Source: Cercis canadensis
Lineage: Eukaryota > Streptophyta > Magnoliopsida > Fabales > Fabaceae
NCBI GenBank assembly: GCA_003255065.1
Contig: QAOA01001300.1
Coordinates: 1,378,993 to 1,442,992 of the forward strand
Length of the DNA: 64,000 bases
Direction: 5' to 3'
Part shown: piece after piece, positions 38,961 through 58,322 of the stretch
Numbering within the stretch: the stretch's first letter is position 1
Layout of the letters: every line of letters starts with the position of its first letter
Made by a program: the position numbers and the translations under genes
Notes under the pieces: generated by a model
What the model saw: only the letters and a program-made list of their open reading frames with translations
What the model was told of the DNA's origin: nothing
Database searches by the model: none

Positions 38961-40168
38961 GATAGAGGTGAAATGATCCATATGTTATATTTTAATTTGA
39001 AAAATAACACCACAAGCACCTAAGTAGTTTTACCTAAGTTTTGTCTTTATGATTTTGGGTAACGTTAAAATAGAAATTGCCAAAAATACAGATAATTTTA
39101 GGATAGAAATGCTTCGAGGAGTGACTGGGAAGTGTCATCGAAGGGTTTCTTGCTAATTGGTAGAATGTGTATTTTCTATTTTTCAAGATTGCACACCTCG
39201 TATCAGATGGTTGATGCATCTCAACTCAAACCTAGAATAGTGATTCAGGTGGATCAAAGATCACAGGAAATCGGGGGAGTAAATATGCAGATCATGACTT
39301 CAAATTAAACATGATCTTATTCTGGCTGTGTATCTGTTTCGTCCTGGGGGTAAATTGACCCTTGCCACTACGACCGGGTGTAATTTGGTTGCTAATATTG
39401 TCCAGGGGGATCAAGCCAACAAAACAGAAGTCCGAGAGCCTTGTAGTATAGGTCTTTCCTGTGATTATGTTGTGATAATGCAACTTGTATTCTTATTTCT
39501 CATTTCCTTGCTGTTAATAATTTTCAAATGTTATTATTAAATAACAATTATGAAATTTTAAAATGAGTGAAAAAAAACCCCACGTTCAGTTAGCTTCCGC
39601 AAGTAGCTCAGGCCAGCCAAAACTTCCTCAACGTTTCTATCAAGAAAAATGTTTTTTTATAAGGGATTCCACAAGAATGCTTATAGCCAAACAATAAGGA
39701 TTGAAGGGATCAGAGGTTAACTGCTAGGTCTGAGTCCAATCTATCCTCACTACGGCATACTTGTGCAACATTGCATGGCAAATGCAGAGAGCAGTCCCTG
39801 TGGGCATTAGACGTTTAACTGGGAAACTTTAAAATGATACAGCGCAAGAATAACCCATATAGAATTCGCATGCAATGCAAATAATAACAATGCTGCTACA
39901 ACAAAATGATAATAGCATTTAAGAGGTAGTTCCCTACGGACATAAATATACAGATTCTCCTTAGGCCCACTAGCATCAGCTGGCCAGTTTAACAGTCAAA
40001 GAATGAAACTTTCACTTTTCAATCAAAATCTTAAATTCAAGGGAGTGGCTTCACAAAATATGTAGCAGCCTTTCACGTGACATGTCTCTTTAAATGATCG
40101 TAGTCATCTGTCCAAGTCCACAGTTTGATGCCTCGTTTTTAATAGGAACTTTCAATTCACGAGTGTAA
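38961..40168. other. Intergenic DNA and MTPC4 3' flank
   Basis: No gene is supported. Positions 39330-39540 are GC-richer and may be old repeat sequence. The 3' UTR of the MTPC4-type gene should end within the last few hundred bases before 40168. Confidence 0.45.
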
Positions 40169-43100
40169 CTATGGGTTATGAGCTTCAATATCAACATGCC
40201 GAATACCAGGAACAAGATTTTGGATCTCCTTCTCTAACCTATCAACTTCACTTCCTAATGCTGTAACTACTTCCTCACCTGCAGCAGCAACTTTTAATTG
40301 TAAGCATGCAATTTCAACTCCATAAACAAGTAAACTGTCAAAGATCATGCATACCGTAATTTGACATAATCTTCAGCAGGGCGGTATCATCCTTCTCCTT
40401 TGCAGCTTCACGAAACTATCCATAAAGAAAATTTCATCAGGTTTGTTAAAAGTCAGCAATAGCATTCTCTTTTAGAAACTTCATACAACCTGAAACTTCT
40501 ACAATTTAAAAGGTAATTGCTAGACATTTATAAGGCATTACATGCACCTGCAAAAGCTAGAGTACAGAGAATAAGAAAGCTGGTTTATTATCTGATCTTT
40601 GAAGACTACAATAAGGCTCAAGTTGCCAGCCTTGTACCATGAAGAGAAGTGACGCAACTGTTGTAAGAAAGTAAGTGTGTGAAGTGTCCTATAGTTAAAT
40701 GTCTACTCCTTCTCCCAAAAAAGGGTGTCCTCCAGTGTGAGTGTATAACACTAAATTAGTGTGTGACTGAGAGTCTAAAGTGTGGGTGCTTCCACAACAT
40801 TAGTTACAAGCGTTCAAATAATAGAAGTGAGTTTGCTAGTCACATGTGCACTCTTTTTTTTTTCTAGAATATGGAACCAGCAGGCATGAGGTAGTGCCAA
40901 ATTCATTGTAGTCATGATGAAATTGAAAAAATTGTGTCTAAATTGCATAGTTACTGGAAGGCATAGCAATGCTACTCTAGTTGTAGAGGCAGTAGTGAAT
41001 GATGATGAACAAAGTTGACAGAGATGGGGATTCTAGACTAGCTGCGTTAGCCATGCCCCAAAAGCCAGATAATTCTACAATCAAATGTAAAGATAATGTG
41101 GATCGTGGGGAAAAAATTCCAAGACAGTAGATGTATGAAGATGCAAATTATCATTTCATTTTACTTATGCATAAGCTAGTGCCTATATTCCAACAGAAAT
41201 ACTTTGACAGTATCTCCACTTTATTAAAATAGAATTTAATGGTTTTCAATTTCTAATGATTGTTTTGGTAGTATCACAAGAAAGGCTTCAAACTGCTATG
41301 AAAACCAACAAACCAATTTCATTGCTTCCATAAAGCTTTTGCATTTTGCATGCATATTCAAGAAATTCAAAAGTAATTTTGTTGCTTCAACAGATATGAG
41401 AGAGAGAGAGAGAAAGGGGTGGTCTTTGGTAGGCAGTCTTTCCATGTTTCCTCATCACAAATCAATCCACTTATTTGACCTTGTTATAACCATGAATATG
41501 ATGGAGATGACCCCACCATTGTTATCTTGTCCTCATAATCATACAACGTACCTAAGTTAATAATAATGTGGAGGGGCAACATAAAAGCCACACTGAAATC
41601 TCACCAAGAAGTTCTCATTTTGCTAACATGCATATGCTAAGCAAGTAAGAAGTATGATAATCATATGACTAGACATTAAAAACAAAGACAATCAACCTGT
41701 CTAGCCCACTCTTCACGTCCAGTCCTCTTAAGATAATTTTGCACCACAACCACTCCATTGAAATCTGTTTCATACAACCAAGAATGACCAGATTACTATC
41801 ATCACATAATTATTTAGTTTATTTGTACTAGTCATTACACTTGAATTTGGAAGGTTTCCGAATCTAAAAACTAAAATTTGAATCTATCATGTACATATTC
41901 AATGCCTACTTACTCTATGGTTCCAAATACTAATTCTGAAAGAAAGTAATCATATAGCAGGGATTAATTTTAAGAAAACAAAGAACAGAAGATAGGTAAA
42001 GAATAAGAACATTTTTAGAACAAGTACAGAGTACTGCTATAAAAGTCGAAACTAAAGAAGAATGACAAAATGATATAAATAAAAAACTTTTTCAGATATA
42101 GCAAACCATAATAACAGCAACATACATGCTGCCATACTTAAACTGAAACAAGAATATTACTAATATAAAATAAGACTAAGTCTTGTTTTTGTCAATAGCT
42201 CCCCAATTCCATACGTGCTAGATTCGAAACAAAATAAAGATTCAGATTTAGATCCAAAACCCAAGCCACAAATAAATCAGGAGCAACAAGGATATGAGAT
42301 AACCTATTTCGGCCTTAAATCTGAAGAATCCAGGTCCAATAACTTCACTTTTGCAATCATAAAGGGAATCTACAACCTAAAACATAAAAGTCTCAGATTA
42401 GTCATATAAATGACATATAAACAAATCATCTGCTATTTCAGTAAAATTTAGCCAGGTTGTACCTGATCATTTTTCAGAAAATGAAGTACTTTCTCCATAT
42501 CATGGTCATCCATTGCTCTACCAATCAAAGCATGTCGGTTTCTCTGAATGAGAAATATGGCCACCTACATGATTAATTTAGCATGAAATAAAATTATATT
42601 ATATGTCAGTTATATGTTCTCAATCTTTAACTTGATAAGTTAATTTTGCTGTCTTCTGAACCCTATTTACCATTCCAAGTAGGTTTCCGACTATGATTGA
42701 ACCTATGGGATCATAAATGGCATTTCCAGTAGTATTTACTGCAACCAATGATGCCCCAGCAATAACAAGGCCAGTAACTGCAGCACCATCCTGCACGTTT
42801 TTTATATGATAAGATAAGAGAAACAAACAACTACACAGGCAAATTATCCTCATTTGTGGGCATTAAAACTACATAGACAAAGCAATAAATGTTGCACGGC
42901 CCATTAGAGAAAAAAATAAACCAACTCCTGTTAGCAATACATGTTTTCTGTCCGTTTCATGTTTCTTTTTCTGTTGTAAAATGACTAAAAGAATAGAAAA
43001 TTCATAATACATTTTGCTTACCATGAGGATTGTGGGTTTTAAGTTCCAATTAGTTAACTAACTACAGAAATATGATGGCCTAGCTTTGAGTTATGGTTTC

Positions 43101-45171
43101 TCTAGAAATACATACCTAGAATATGTATAAGTAAAACATGTTATTCAAAACCCTGCCTTTTTCTTATTCCATCTTCTTTGTTTTTGCTCTGACATATCAT
43201 TTCTTCCTGTTGAAACCAAAGCAATAACAAGTTATGTCAACTAAAATAAGTGCAATAAGTTACCTCTGTCATTACGGCAACAGATGTAGGATCATGACCT
43301 CGCCAAACATAGTCTCTCACTCTCATTCCCTCTGCAGCTGCACCTTTCTTGACAGCTTGTATGGCAACAAGAAGAGAGGCACCTAAAAGAGAAAAAAAAA
43401 ANAAAAAAAAAAAAAAAAGGAGGGGGTGCCGGTGGTGGGGCCGAAGAGAAGGATTAAAACAAAAAAAATGAGAATAAACTTGCTCAAAATAAAATGCATG
43501 TGGAAGTACCTTCAATAATAAATGAACCACCTAAAACCAAAGCTGCATACTTCATATTCTCAGGGGGCTGAAAAGATTGCTCTCACAAGTCAATAATTAT
43601 AGAAGAATGTATTACAAGAGTAAATTACTAATCAGAAGAGAAAGAAGATCTATGAGAACTTAGGAGACCAGATAATATAAAGTATCCAAGATTTCATTTG
43701 ATCAAATACCTGTGCGGTCCACAAGTTTTGAACCCCATGAACAACTGTGGCACCAGCACCAAGACAAAATATTCCAACAGCAGATATCAAAGACCAAACA
43801 AATCTTTCCTTGGAATAGCCATAACTGTAAAAATTCAAGACAATATTTAACCAAACTACTTGAAGCCTAACTTAATGATCCAACAAAAAATAATTATCCA
43901 GTTTCTGCAATAAAATTTCTGGCATGATTAAACATTCATGTCATAGGATTTCAATGGATGACATAACATAATAACAGACATTGAGCCATGTTCTATTTTT
44001 GACAACTAAGTATTGAATGAATGACTAGGTTCAATAGCTATCCACAGCTTTACTTATTACAAATTGGGGACGCACATCTAATATCTTAAAGCAGCTTGAC
44101 ACCAAATACACAAGCAAAAACAAGAAAAATCGACAAATGCAATTAATAACATGAAACTCACGGATGAAGAGCATCTGGTGCACGCCTTGAGCTATTAAGA
44201 CCATAAGCAAGTAGTGCCTACAATGTAACACATATTAGTTTCTCTGCAGTCAATGGTCAATAGATTGTGTCAAACTCAAAAGTAAATCTCCACAAACAAA
44301 CTAATTTCAAGAACAGCATATCAACGAAATACCTGGTTTGCAAAATCTGCAACCGAATGCACAACTTCAGCTAACATAACATGGCTAGAGGTAGCTAACC
44401 ATACTCCAAACTTGAGAGAAAAGACAAGAAAGTTACACCACAATGCAGTTGTGACAGCTCGTTGACTAGAATAATGGACAACGGAAAGCAGAAAAGGGAA
44501 AATCAGGCGCTGATAGAAGGGACTAGTAATCCAATTGTCACACATTATCATCATGCATAAAATACAAGCACGAGCAGCAAAGATAAATGGAGAAAAAGGG
44601 CATGCGTAGACCATATATAGAAAGTTCCTTTATCCTAGGTGAGTTGATAAAGTGAACATAACTTCCAATTGTCAAAACGTTACAATTAACCTCTTTCCAA
44701 GTGAAAAGCACACAATCATATGAAGAAAATTTAAACAGAATCAAACCTGTGGCGATCATTGATTTCGATCGTCTTAATTTGTTTTGCCCTTGTAATAAAA
44801 TCTGCCAAAAAGAAATTCATCCAATTACTAATTTTGCTATGACAGAAAAATACAAATTTGAGGAGCATTCTGCATAAACAATAAGAAGCAAGAAAAAACC
44901 TACTGCGATGGGACAGGTAGTGATGATTGTGGACGGGACAACGACCATCCAAGCCAAGCAAAACGAATCGTCTCGGGCAAACAGGAGCTGGAAAAATGCC
45001 TCGTAGCTGTGAGTAGGAAACAAATTGGGAGCTGATATTATTAGCTGGTTGTGCGAGTTGGTGCTCAGAGTCAGAGGAATGAATTGAAGGTTTGACAATG
45101 GAAGCGGATAAAGAGAAGAATGGCTCGGAGCGGCGGAAGCGATAGCGAAGAAGGTGATAGGATATTCGCAT
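40169..45171 (-). CDS. MTPC4: Cation diffusion facilitator, metal tolerance protein C4-like (SLC30A9/ZnT9 group)
   Basis: Thirteen coding exons (44904-45171, 44747-44801, 44333-44465, 44162-44217, 43710-43824, 43510-43567, 43264-43382, 42671-42790, 42463-42564, 42304-42376, 41697-41764, 40355-40415, 40169-40278) give 445 aa with all phases matching. The N-terminus (about 80 residues) is Arg/Ser-rich and lacks acidic clusters, like an organelle presequence. The cation-efflux domain follows, with the membrane-2 metal motif HSVAD near residue 144, then PYGYSKERFVWSLISAVG, WRGHDPTSVAVMTEDGAA and YDPIGSIIVGNLLG. The tail has IGRAMDDHD and EVDRLEKEIQ. This is the plant MTPC4 arrangement, whose animal relative SLC30A9 is mitochondrial. 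CDF proteins exchange Zn2+ or similar ions for H+; the ion here is inferred. An in-frame ATG at 45216 would add 15 residues; 45171 is preferred because the presequence starts there. Confidence 0.93.
43391..43419. repeat. Poly-A tract with one N
   Basis: This intronic A-run in the MTPC4-type gene contains an N at 43402. Its length is uncertain, but it lies outside the exons. Confidence 0.9.
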
Positions 45172-46437
45172 TAATACTCCACTGTCTCTATCTATACAAA
45201 TTTTGTGATCTGCCACTACGCAATGCTATTTTCCCGCAAAATTTTCAGACTTTGTGAAAATGATGGTATGGAACCGAATGGTAATATGATTATGGGAAAT
45301 CAAACATTTGTAAAAAATTAGGGCTTTAGGTTTTTCTGATGGTAAAGACGCATAGACATGGAGGGATAGGAGTGTGGAGTTGAAAACTTGAATATGGTTT
45401 GCTCAATCGCTTCATTTCACTGTTCACATATTCATTCTCTCTCATCTCTGGGGCAGCATATTCCACCACCACAGCCCTCTCTCTCTAAACGGCGTTACAC
45501 CTGGAGCTTTCTTAAGGTGGGAAAAATGGTTAATATATATTCTCTCCAATTTCAGGGTAAAAAATGGTACATGATTCTATTTTTTTTTTTTTATTAACTT
45601 CTGAAAGAAACAAACTCAGAAAAAAAAAGGGGAATTTTCTTATGTAATCAGATTCTGATGGTACTCCTTTAAAAGTATTTATATTGATGATTCTCCTATT
45701 TTTAGTAATTCTAGTTGATGATACATTATCTTTCTTGTTCAGAACTCTTCCACTTTATTGCTCATTTCAGTTCCTCCCTTTGGGAACATCTAATAAAATC
45801 AAAACCATACTGAAATGAGATTTAAATCATCTGATAACCTCGTGTTACCTCCTCAATCTGAACGAACCATATTGATAAGTTCCATATCCATTAACAATAT
45901 ACAATAGAAAGAAAACGAACAGAAAAAACAAGGGTGATTAAAAACTGAAAAATAGAATCACTGAGGTCAAGGGTATTAAACTTTAATGACAAGCAATGCA
46001 GATTGAGAATTTTGCATGAAACACTATCTAGTCATAAAGAAATAGAACTGTCTCCTATTGAATGCGCTGGACATATGCCTCAAAGTCAAATACATAATCC
46101 TTATGAGTAACATACTGAAAATTAGATTTCAGAAAAAAGAAAGGACTGAATCTATACACCTATAAATTTATAAAGGGCCATCCATCAACAAAAGGTAAGA
46201 ACTACCAAGAAGACCTATTTCCTATGTTACATATCAAAGGCAGCAGAACGACGCCCAGCCTTTTAGCATTAAAATACAACAGCTTCAGAGAATGTGATTT
46301 TGGTGAGTTAGTAATCCTTTGAGGGGAATGCCGACGTCTTAGAATTACAAGCTCTATAATGGAACAATTGGCTCTTCTCCTTAAAACCTGATAAGAAGGT
46401 TTCAACCAGCAAAGGTAAAAAGGAGATTGAGCTCTAA
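45172..46437. other. Spacer between MTPC4 promoter and MNS 3' end
   Basis: Positions 45172 to about 45500 are the presumed promoter and 5' UTR of the MTPC4-type gene. The rest includes the presumed 3' UTR of the downstream-placed mannosidase gene on the same strand. No other gene is seen. Confidence 0.5.
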
Positions 46438-53548
<7,111 letters not shown>

Positions 53549-55831
53549 TACCAGATCTCAGAGAACCACTATGACACTCAATTTCAAAACTTTGAAAACA
53601 AAAATCCCAAAAACAAGAGCCAAAGACAAAGTTTTCGATGAAGCAAGATCGATCTAACAGAGAACAGACATAAAAAGGTTTTGACAGAACAACTAAGGTT
53701 GGTAGTGTTGTTGTTGGCGCTGCTGTTCCTTGCTAGAAGGATTAAATATCATCTCCCGTTTCTTGGAATCTACGTTTTTTGTCCAGTAGGGAGAAGAAAC
53801 GGGAGATGAAGGCTGAAGGAGGAGGTCAAAGGGAGAGACAAAGCTAAAGGTTGGATTTTTAATGTAAAGGGATGTAGATATTCTGGCTTTGTATTGGTGA
53901 AGTTAAGTGGATGCACCAATCCAAGTCTGGCTTGCAAGCAAACGAGAGAGGTAACAAGGCCAAGTCAAGCCAAGCCAAGCAAAGCCGGAGAGGACTGCAA
54001 CAGGGGTCCACGACTATGGGTCAAGTCGTCCAAAATCAACGTAGAATAGTCTATTATCCAAAACAAAAACAAAGAAGAAGAATGGTTGAACAGTGAACAA
54101 ACAAACGCAGTGCCGTTCACTTGTCTTAAACGCCAATAAGCATAAATTAACAACCCCAATCCGCAATTCCTTATGTGTGCGGTTTAAAACTTTGAAAAGC
54201 ACTTCTTTCAAACGCACAGTCGTTCAGCTTGGCTTGCAATTATAAGTTATAACCTTTGCCATTTCAATCTCCTTCATCATTTGAGCTATACAGCCTATAC
54301 AGCTGTTGCACATTTTCAGGGAAGCAAGTATTGATGCAAACAAATGACTATATGTAACTTTTGACCAAGCTTCTTCTCTTACTAGCGATTGATTTTGGTA
54401 AGTAAACCATCTGGGTGTTTGCTTCACTGTGGTTTCTTGTTGCAGTCCTAATTATGTTTGGACACTACATAACTTTTCTACTAATTCAACTCCAATTTTA
54501 CTACCAAAACACTAATGTTGAGATGGTGAATTGTGTTGTTTTTTATTATGTACTTCCACTAATTGCTACTAGTTTAGTTTTACAAAATTTGCTAAAAGAT
54601 GATTAATGCAATATTGGTATATTAGATAAGTCCACTGTTGTTTGTATAATCACTATGAATTTAAACTTGTAACACCTTGGTTGGATTGATGTGCTTAAAT
54701 TCAATATTGGTATAATTACTTTCGTCCTGAATATTTTTCTTTGACTTATCCAATTAAGAACGGCCTTTTGATTGGAGTATAAAGATAAGGACCTAACCCA
54801 AGATTACTTCCAATTATGTTATAATGGCTAATGCGTGTACGGTCTATGGTTTTTTAATTTCATACATGTTTTATTAGAGTTGCTTTCAAATTGATGATAA
54901 CGGAATAGTGTGCAATACTTAAACCACAAAGTATGGTTCAGTTGGCAAATCAAGTAATATATAATGGTGAATTCTGAGATAATGTCAAGAATTCAAATTT
55001 TGTTATAGTGATTAGGGCATGCTAAAGCTCAAGCAAAAATTAATCTCACGTAAAAAATGTGGGACTATCTTATGGGAAATTGAAAAAAAAAATAGTATGC
55101 AAACACTTATAAGTTGCTATAGAAGGTGTCATGCATATTTCTTATTTCATAATGGTGTTATTAAAGTCCATATTTGTTATTGTAGTTGGAAGTATTCTTG
55201 ATAGCATGGATTATATCATATTCTAAATCAAGCGATAATTTTAATGTATAAATAAGAAACGTTATTAGAAAAGTTTTTTTAATAACTTGCATAATGCATT
55301 AAAATATATAATACATTATCTAATTTGCATCACATTGTGAACCATGTCTTCATAACTCATACACTATCTACTTTTGTATCAATTCCGTATTTATTTATTT
55401 TTTAAAAAAAGTAATGGATATTGTCAACATAAAGATTTGTTGCACAAATCCAATGTCGGTCACTAGATAGATTTAATTCTATTAATAAATTTCTTCCCTA
55501 AATGTTGGTAAGGATTATTTATTGAAGATTAATTTTGTCCCATCAAATTGTAAACCCAAGTGTCATTTCCTTCTTTAATTTTTTGAGCAAATAATTTTCT
55601 TCATAGAGTAGCATAGATGAAAAATATACTTGTGCACTTTGTAATGGAAGTGGAACTAATAATTTTTTAATTTTTTTTATTTGAGATAAAGATAGTCAAA
55701 GCTGTCATTTTGTAGTTAAGAAGGTTTAAACCTGTGATAGAGGATGAGGGATGGCCTTAAGGGAGGCGGCTCCACTAAACCAATACTTCTTATCAAACTA
55801 ATAGCAGTTGATCATCATAATCTTTTGCTAT
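53549..55831. other. Intergenic DNA upstream of MNS
   Basis: 53549 to about 54200 is the presumed 5' UTR and promoter of the divergent mannosidase gene. The remainder is AT-rich with no supported gene. Frames at 53911-54217 and 54415-54606 show no recognised protein. Confidence 0.45.
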
Positions 55832-55840
55832 TATATCTTA

Positions 55841-56342
55841 GGTTTAAATATAATATAGGTCTATATAATTTGGATGAGTTTTGAATCAGGTTCCTATAAT
55901 TCTTTTTGTTATTTTTTAGGGTCTTTATAGTTTGAATTTTTTTTTGAATTGGACATATGCAATCATCCTTGGTTATAAATCCATCAGTTTAATGCTGACA
56001 TAACAAATGACTTATTTATGTGGTAATAAAAAAAATTGATGTAACGGTAAAATGACACAAAATTTGTCACCTTATCAATTATTTTATCTACTTTTTTGAG
56101 CCAAAATTTGATGAGATGACAATTTTTGTGCTATTTTGGCACCGCATCAACTTCTTTTATTGTCACATAGATAAGTCATTTGCTATGTTAACACTAAATT
56201 GATGAAATTATAATCGAGAGGTGAAAACAATGATCTAATTAAAAAAAATTAAAACTATAAAAACCCCAAAAGAGGAAAAAAAATTTATAAGACCTGATTC
56301 AAAATTTGTCCAAATTATAAAGACCTGCAGTATATTTAAACA
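55841..56342. mobile_element. Foldback MITE, Mutator-like, first tandem copy
   Basis: The 502-bp element has termini GGTTTAAATATA and the complement TGTTTAAATATA. The inverted arms are longer and imperfect: AGGTCTATATAATTTGGA pairs with AGGTCTTTATAATTTGGA from the other end. The 9-bp flank TATATCTTA is exact (55832-55840 and 56343-56351). No protein is encoded. Confidence 0.8.
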
Positions 56343-56566
56343 TATATCTTATTATATGTGCAGTAAAAAACAATAATTAATTAGTTTAAAAAATAAAATA
56401 ATTTGTGCATTATATTTATATCCATGTTATGTAGTATGTACAGTAAAAAAGCCAAGGAAGAATAATTAATTAATTTTTTAAATAAATAAAATAATTAGTG
56501 CGGTGAGAACGTGAGGTTACATTACACGTAATGGTGAAATTTTGGATTAAGAAAAAAANTATCTTA

Positions 56567-57066
56567 GGTTAAATATAATATAGGTCTATGTAATTTGGAT
56601 GAGTTTTGAATCAGGTTCCTATAATTCTTTTTGTTCTTTTTTAGGGTCTTTATAGTTTGAATTTTTTTTGAATTGGACATATGCAATCATCCTTGGTTAT
56701 AAATCCATCAGTTTAATGCTGACATAACAAATGACTTATTTATGTGGCAATAAAAAAAATTGATGTAACGGTAAAATGACACAAAATTTGTCACCTTATC
56801 AATTATTTTATCTACTTTTTTGAGCCAAAATTTGATGAGATGACAAATTTTGTGCTATTTTGGCACCGCATCAACTTCTTTTATTGTCACATAGATAAGT
56901 TATTTGCTATGTTAACACTAAATTGATGGAATTATAATCGAGAGGTGAAAACAATGATCTAATTAAAAAAAATTAAAACTATAAAAACTCCAAAAGAGGA
57001 AAAAAATTTTATAAGACCTGATTCAAAATTTGTCCAAATTATAAAGACCTGCAGTATATTTAAACA
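56567..57066. mobile_element. Foldback MITE, second tandem copy
   Basis: This copy is nearly identical to 55841-56342. Its left flank is only the partial TATCTTA, because the tandem duplication joins there; the right flank is the full TATATCTTA (57067-57075). It was therefore copied as part of the 726-bp duplication and not inserted on its own. Confidence 0.8.
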
Positions 57067-57284
57067 TATATCTTATTATATGTGCAGTAAAAAACAATAA
57101 TTAATTAGTTTAAAAAATAAAATAATTTGTGCATTATATTTATATCCATGTTATGTAGTATGTACAGTAAAAAAGCCAAGGAAGAATAATTAATTAATTT
57201 TTTAAATAAATAAAATAATTAGTGCGGTGAGAACGTGAGGTTACATTACACGTAATGGTGAAATTTTGGATTAAGAAAAAAATT

Positions 57285-58322
57285 TGACTTGGAAGAGGGT
57301 AGTGTGTGTGTGTCCTCTGATCTCATTCCCTCGTCACCTTCACCTTGGTTACCCCCACCTCACCACCACAATACCATTACCTCCAATTCGCACTCTCGAA
57401 ACTCGAAAGAGGTTTATTTCCAAGACATTTCTCCCGTTACTCTTTTTATTGGTGACTCTCTTGCCTTTTCTTCTCGCTCCCGCTCCCTCTTCACTCCCCT
57501 TTCACCCACCATAGATTACTTCAATTGCCAAGGTTCGTGCCTTCTCTGGGTTCTTGTGCAGATCAAAGACGTAACCTTGCTATCTATAAATGCTTCCTTT
57601 TGTTTTTATTGCGTAGATATGCCCTTCTGTTTATTCAAAACAAAATCTTTCGTTTAATTTAATGGCCATCAACTTTGGGTGATGTCCTATTGACTGCTTT
57701 TTTAGTTGTGAATCTAATTTTTGTTAGTAATTATTCTTTCAACTAAAACATATGTGTTCCTTGATGTTATTATTTCAGTAGTTTTTGGCTTTATTCTCCA
57801 CCTCCTCTCGTCTTTTAGTAATGGCGCACACCTCCAAAACTGAATGGTAGTATGCTTTCCTGGAGATTTATGCTCGTCTGCATTAAAAAGAGAAATCACT
57901 TGAAGATTGAGCTGACACCTGATTTTTCCTATTTAAATTGATCCAACTTGATGTCAGGGTTCAATGCTGGATCGGGATGGTTATCTTTTTTCTGTATTTC
58001 TGCTTTTTTCCATATATTAGCGCCATATTAGAATAGATAATGGGAGGCTATGCTCAGAGTAGATAAAATGCACTTCTAGAACACATAATGGAATGAAATA
58101 TTATATCATACTTAACGAATATGATTTAAAATTTACTTCATTATGATACAATGTATCAGAATGCACTCCCTTGTTTGTGTGTATTGTTTGGTTTTCAAAA
58201 AAGAAATTGATGCTCTCCATTTAATTTCTCTTGATTTTTTAAAATTATTCTTTTATTCTTTTGAGTTATCTTTCATCAATCTTTCTGTCATTCTAAAGGT
58301 ATTTTCTGGCTCTTCCTGTATC
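57285..58322 (+). other. Probable 5' UTR with leader intron of the ZML gene
   Basis: Pyrimidine-rich sequence at 57300-57532 ends in CCAAGGTTCGT, a plausible donor after 57532. The coding ATG is 790 bases on, after a T-rich stretch ending TTCTAAAGG. The frames at 57284-57657 have plant 5'-leader composition and no recognised protein. Confidence 0.5.

Larger units (their letters stand above)
55832..57284. repeat. Tandem direct duplication, about 726-bp unit
   Basis: Two nearly identical units, about 55835-56560 and 56561-57284, stand head to tail. They share the foldback element, its right flank and the tail ending GGATTAAGAAAAAAA. They differ by only a few substitutions and one- to two-base indels. 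A single N (56559) sits at the junction, so the second copy could be a true recent duplication or a mis-assembly. Confidence 0.9.

Noticed and set aside
41339..41560. 73-codon frame on + strand with a (GA)n run
   Set aside because: Lies in an MTPC4 intron and has no coding character.
45172..45216. Earlier in-frame ATG for MTPC4
   Set aside because: Adds 15 acidic residues (MADHKICIDRD...) ahead of what looks like an organelle presequence; kept as an alternative only.
57284..57657. Two overlapping frames of 76 and 122 codons on + strand
   Set aside because: Pyrimidine-rich leader of the ZML transcript; the frames cross the inferred donor at 57533 and match no family.
58143..58322. Upstream in-frame ATG adding 60 residues to the ZML protein
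   Set aside because: The extension is hydrophobic, T-rich leader-type sequence; family members start at the MDGIHGG-like ATG at 58323.
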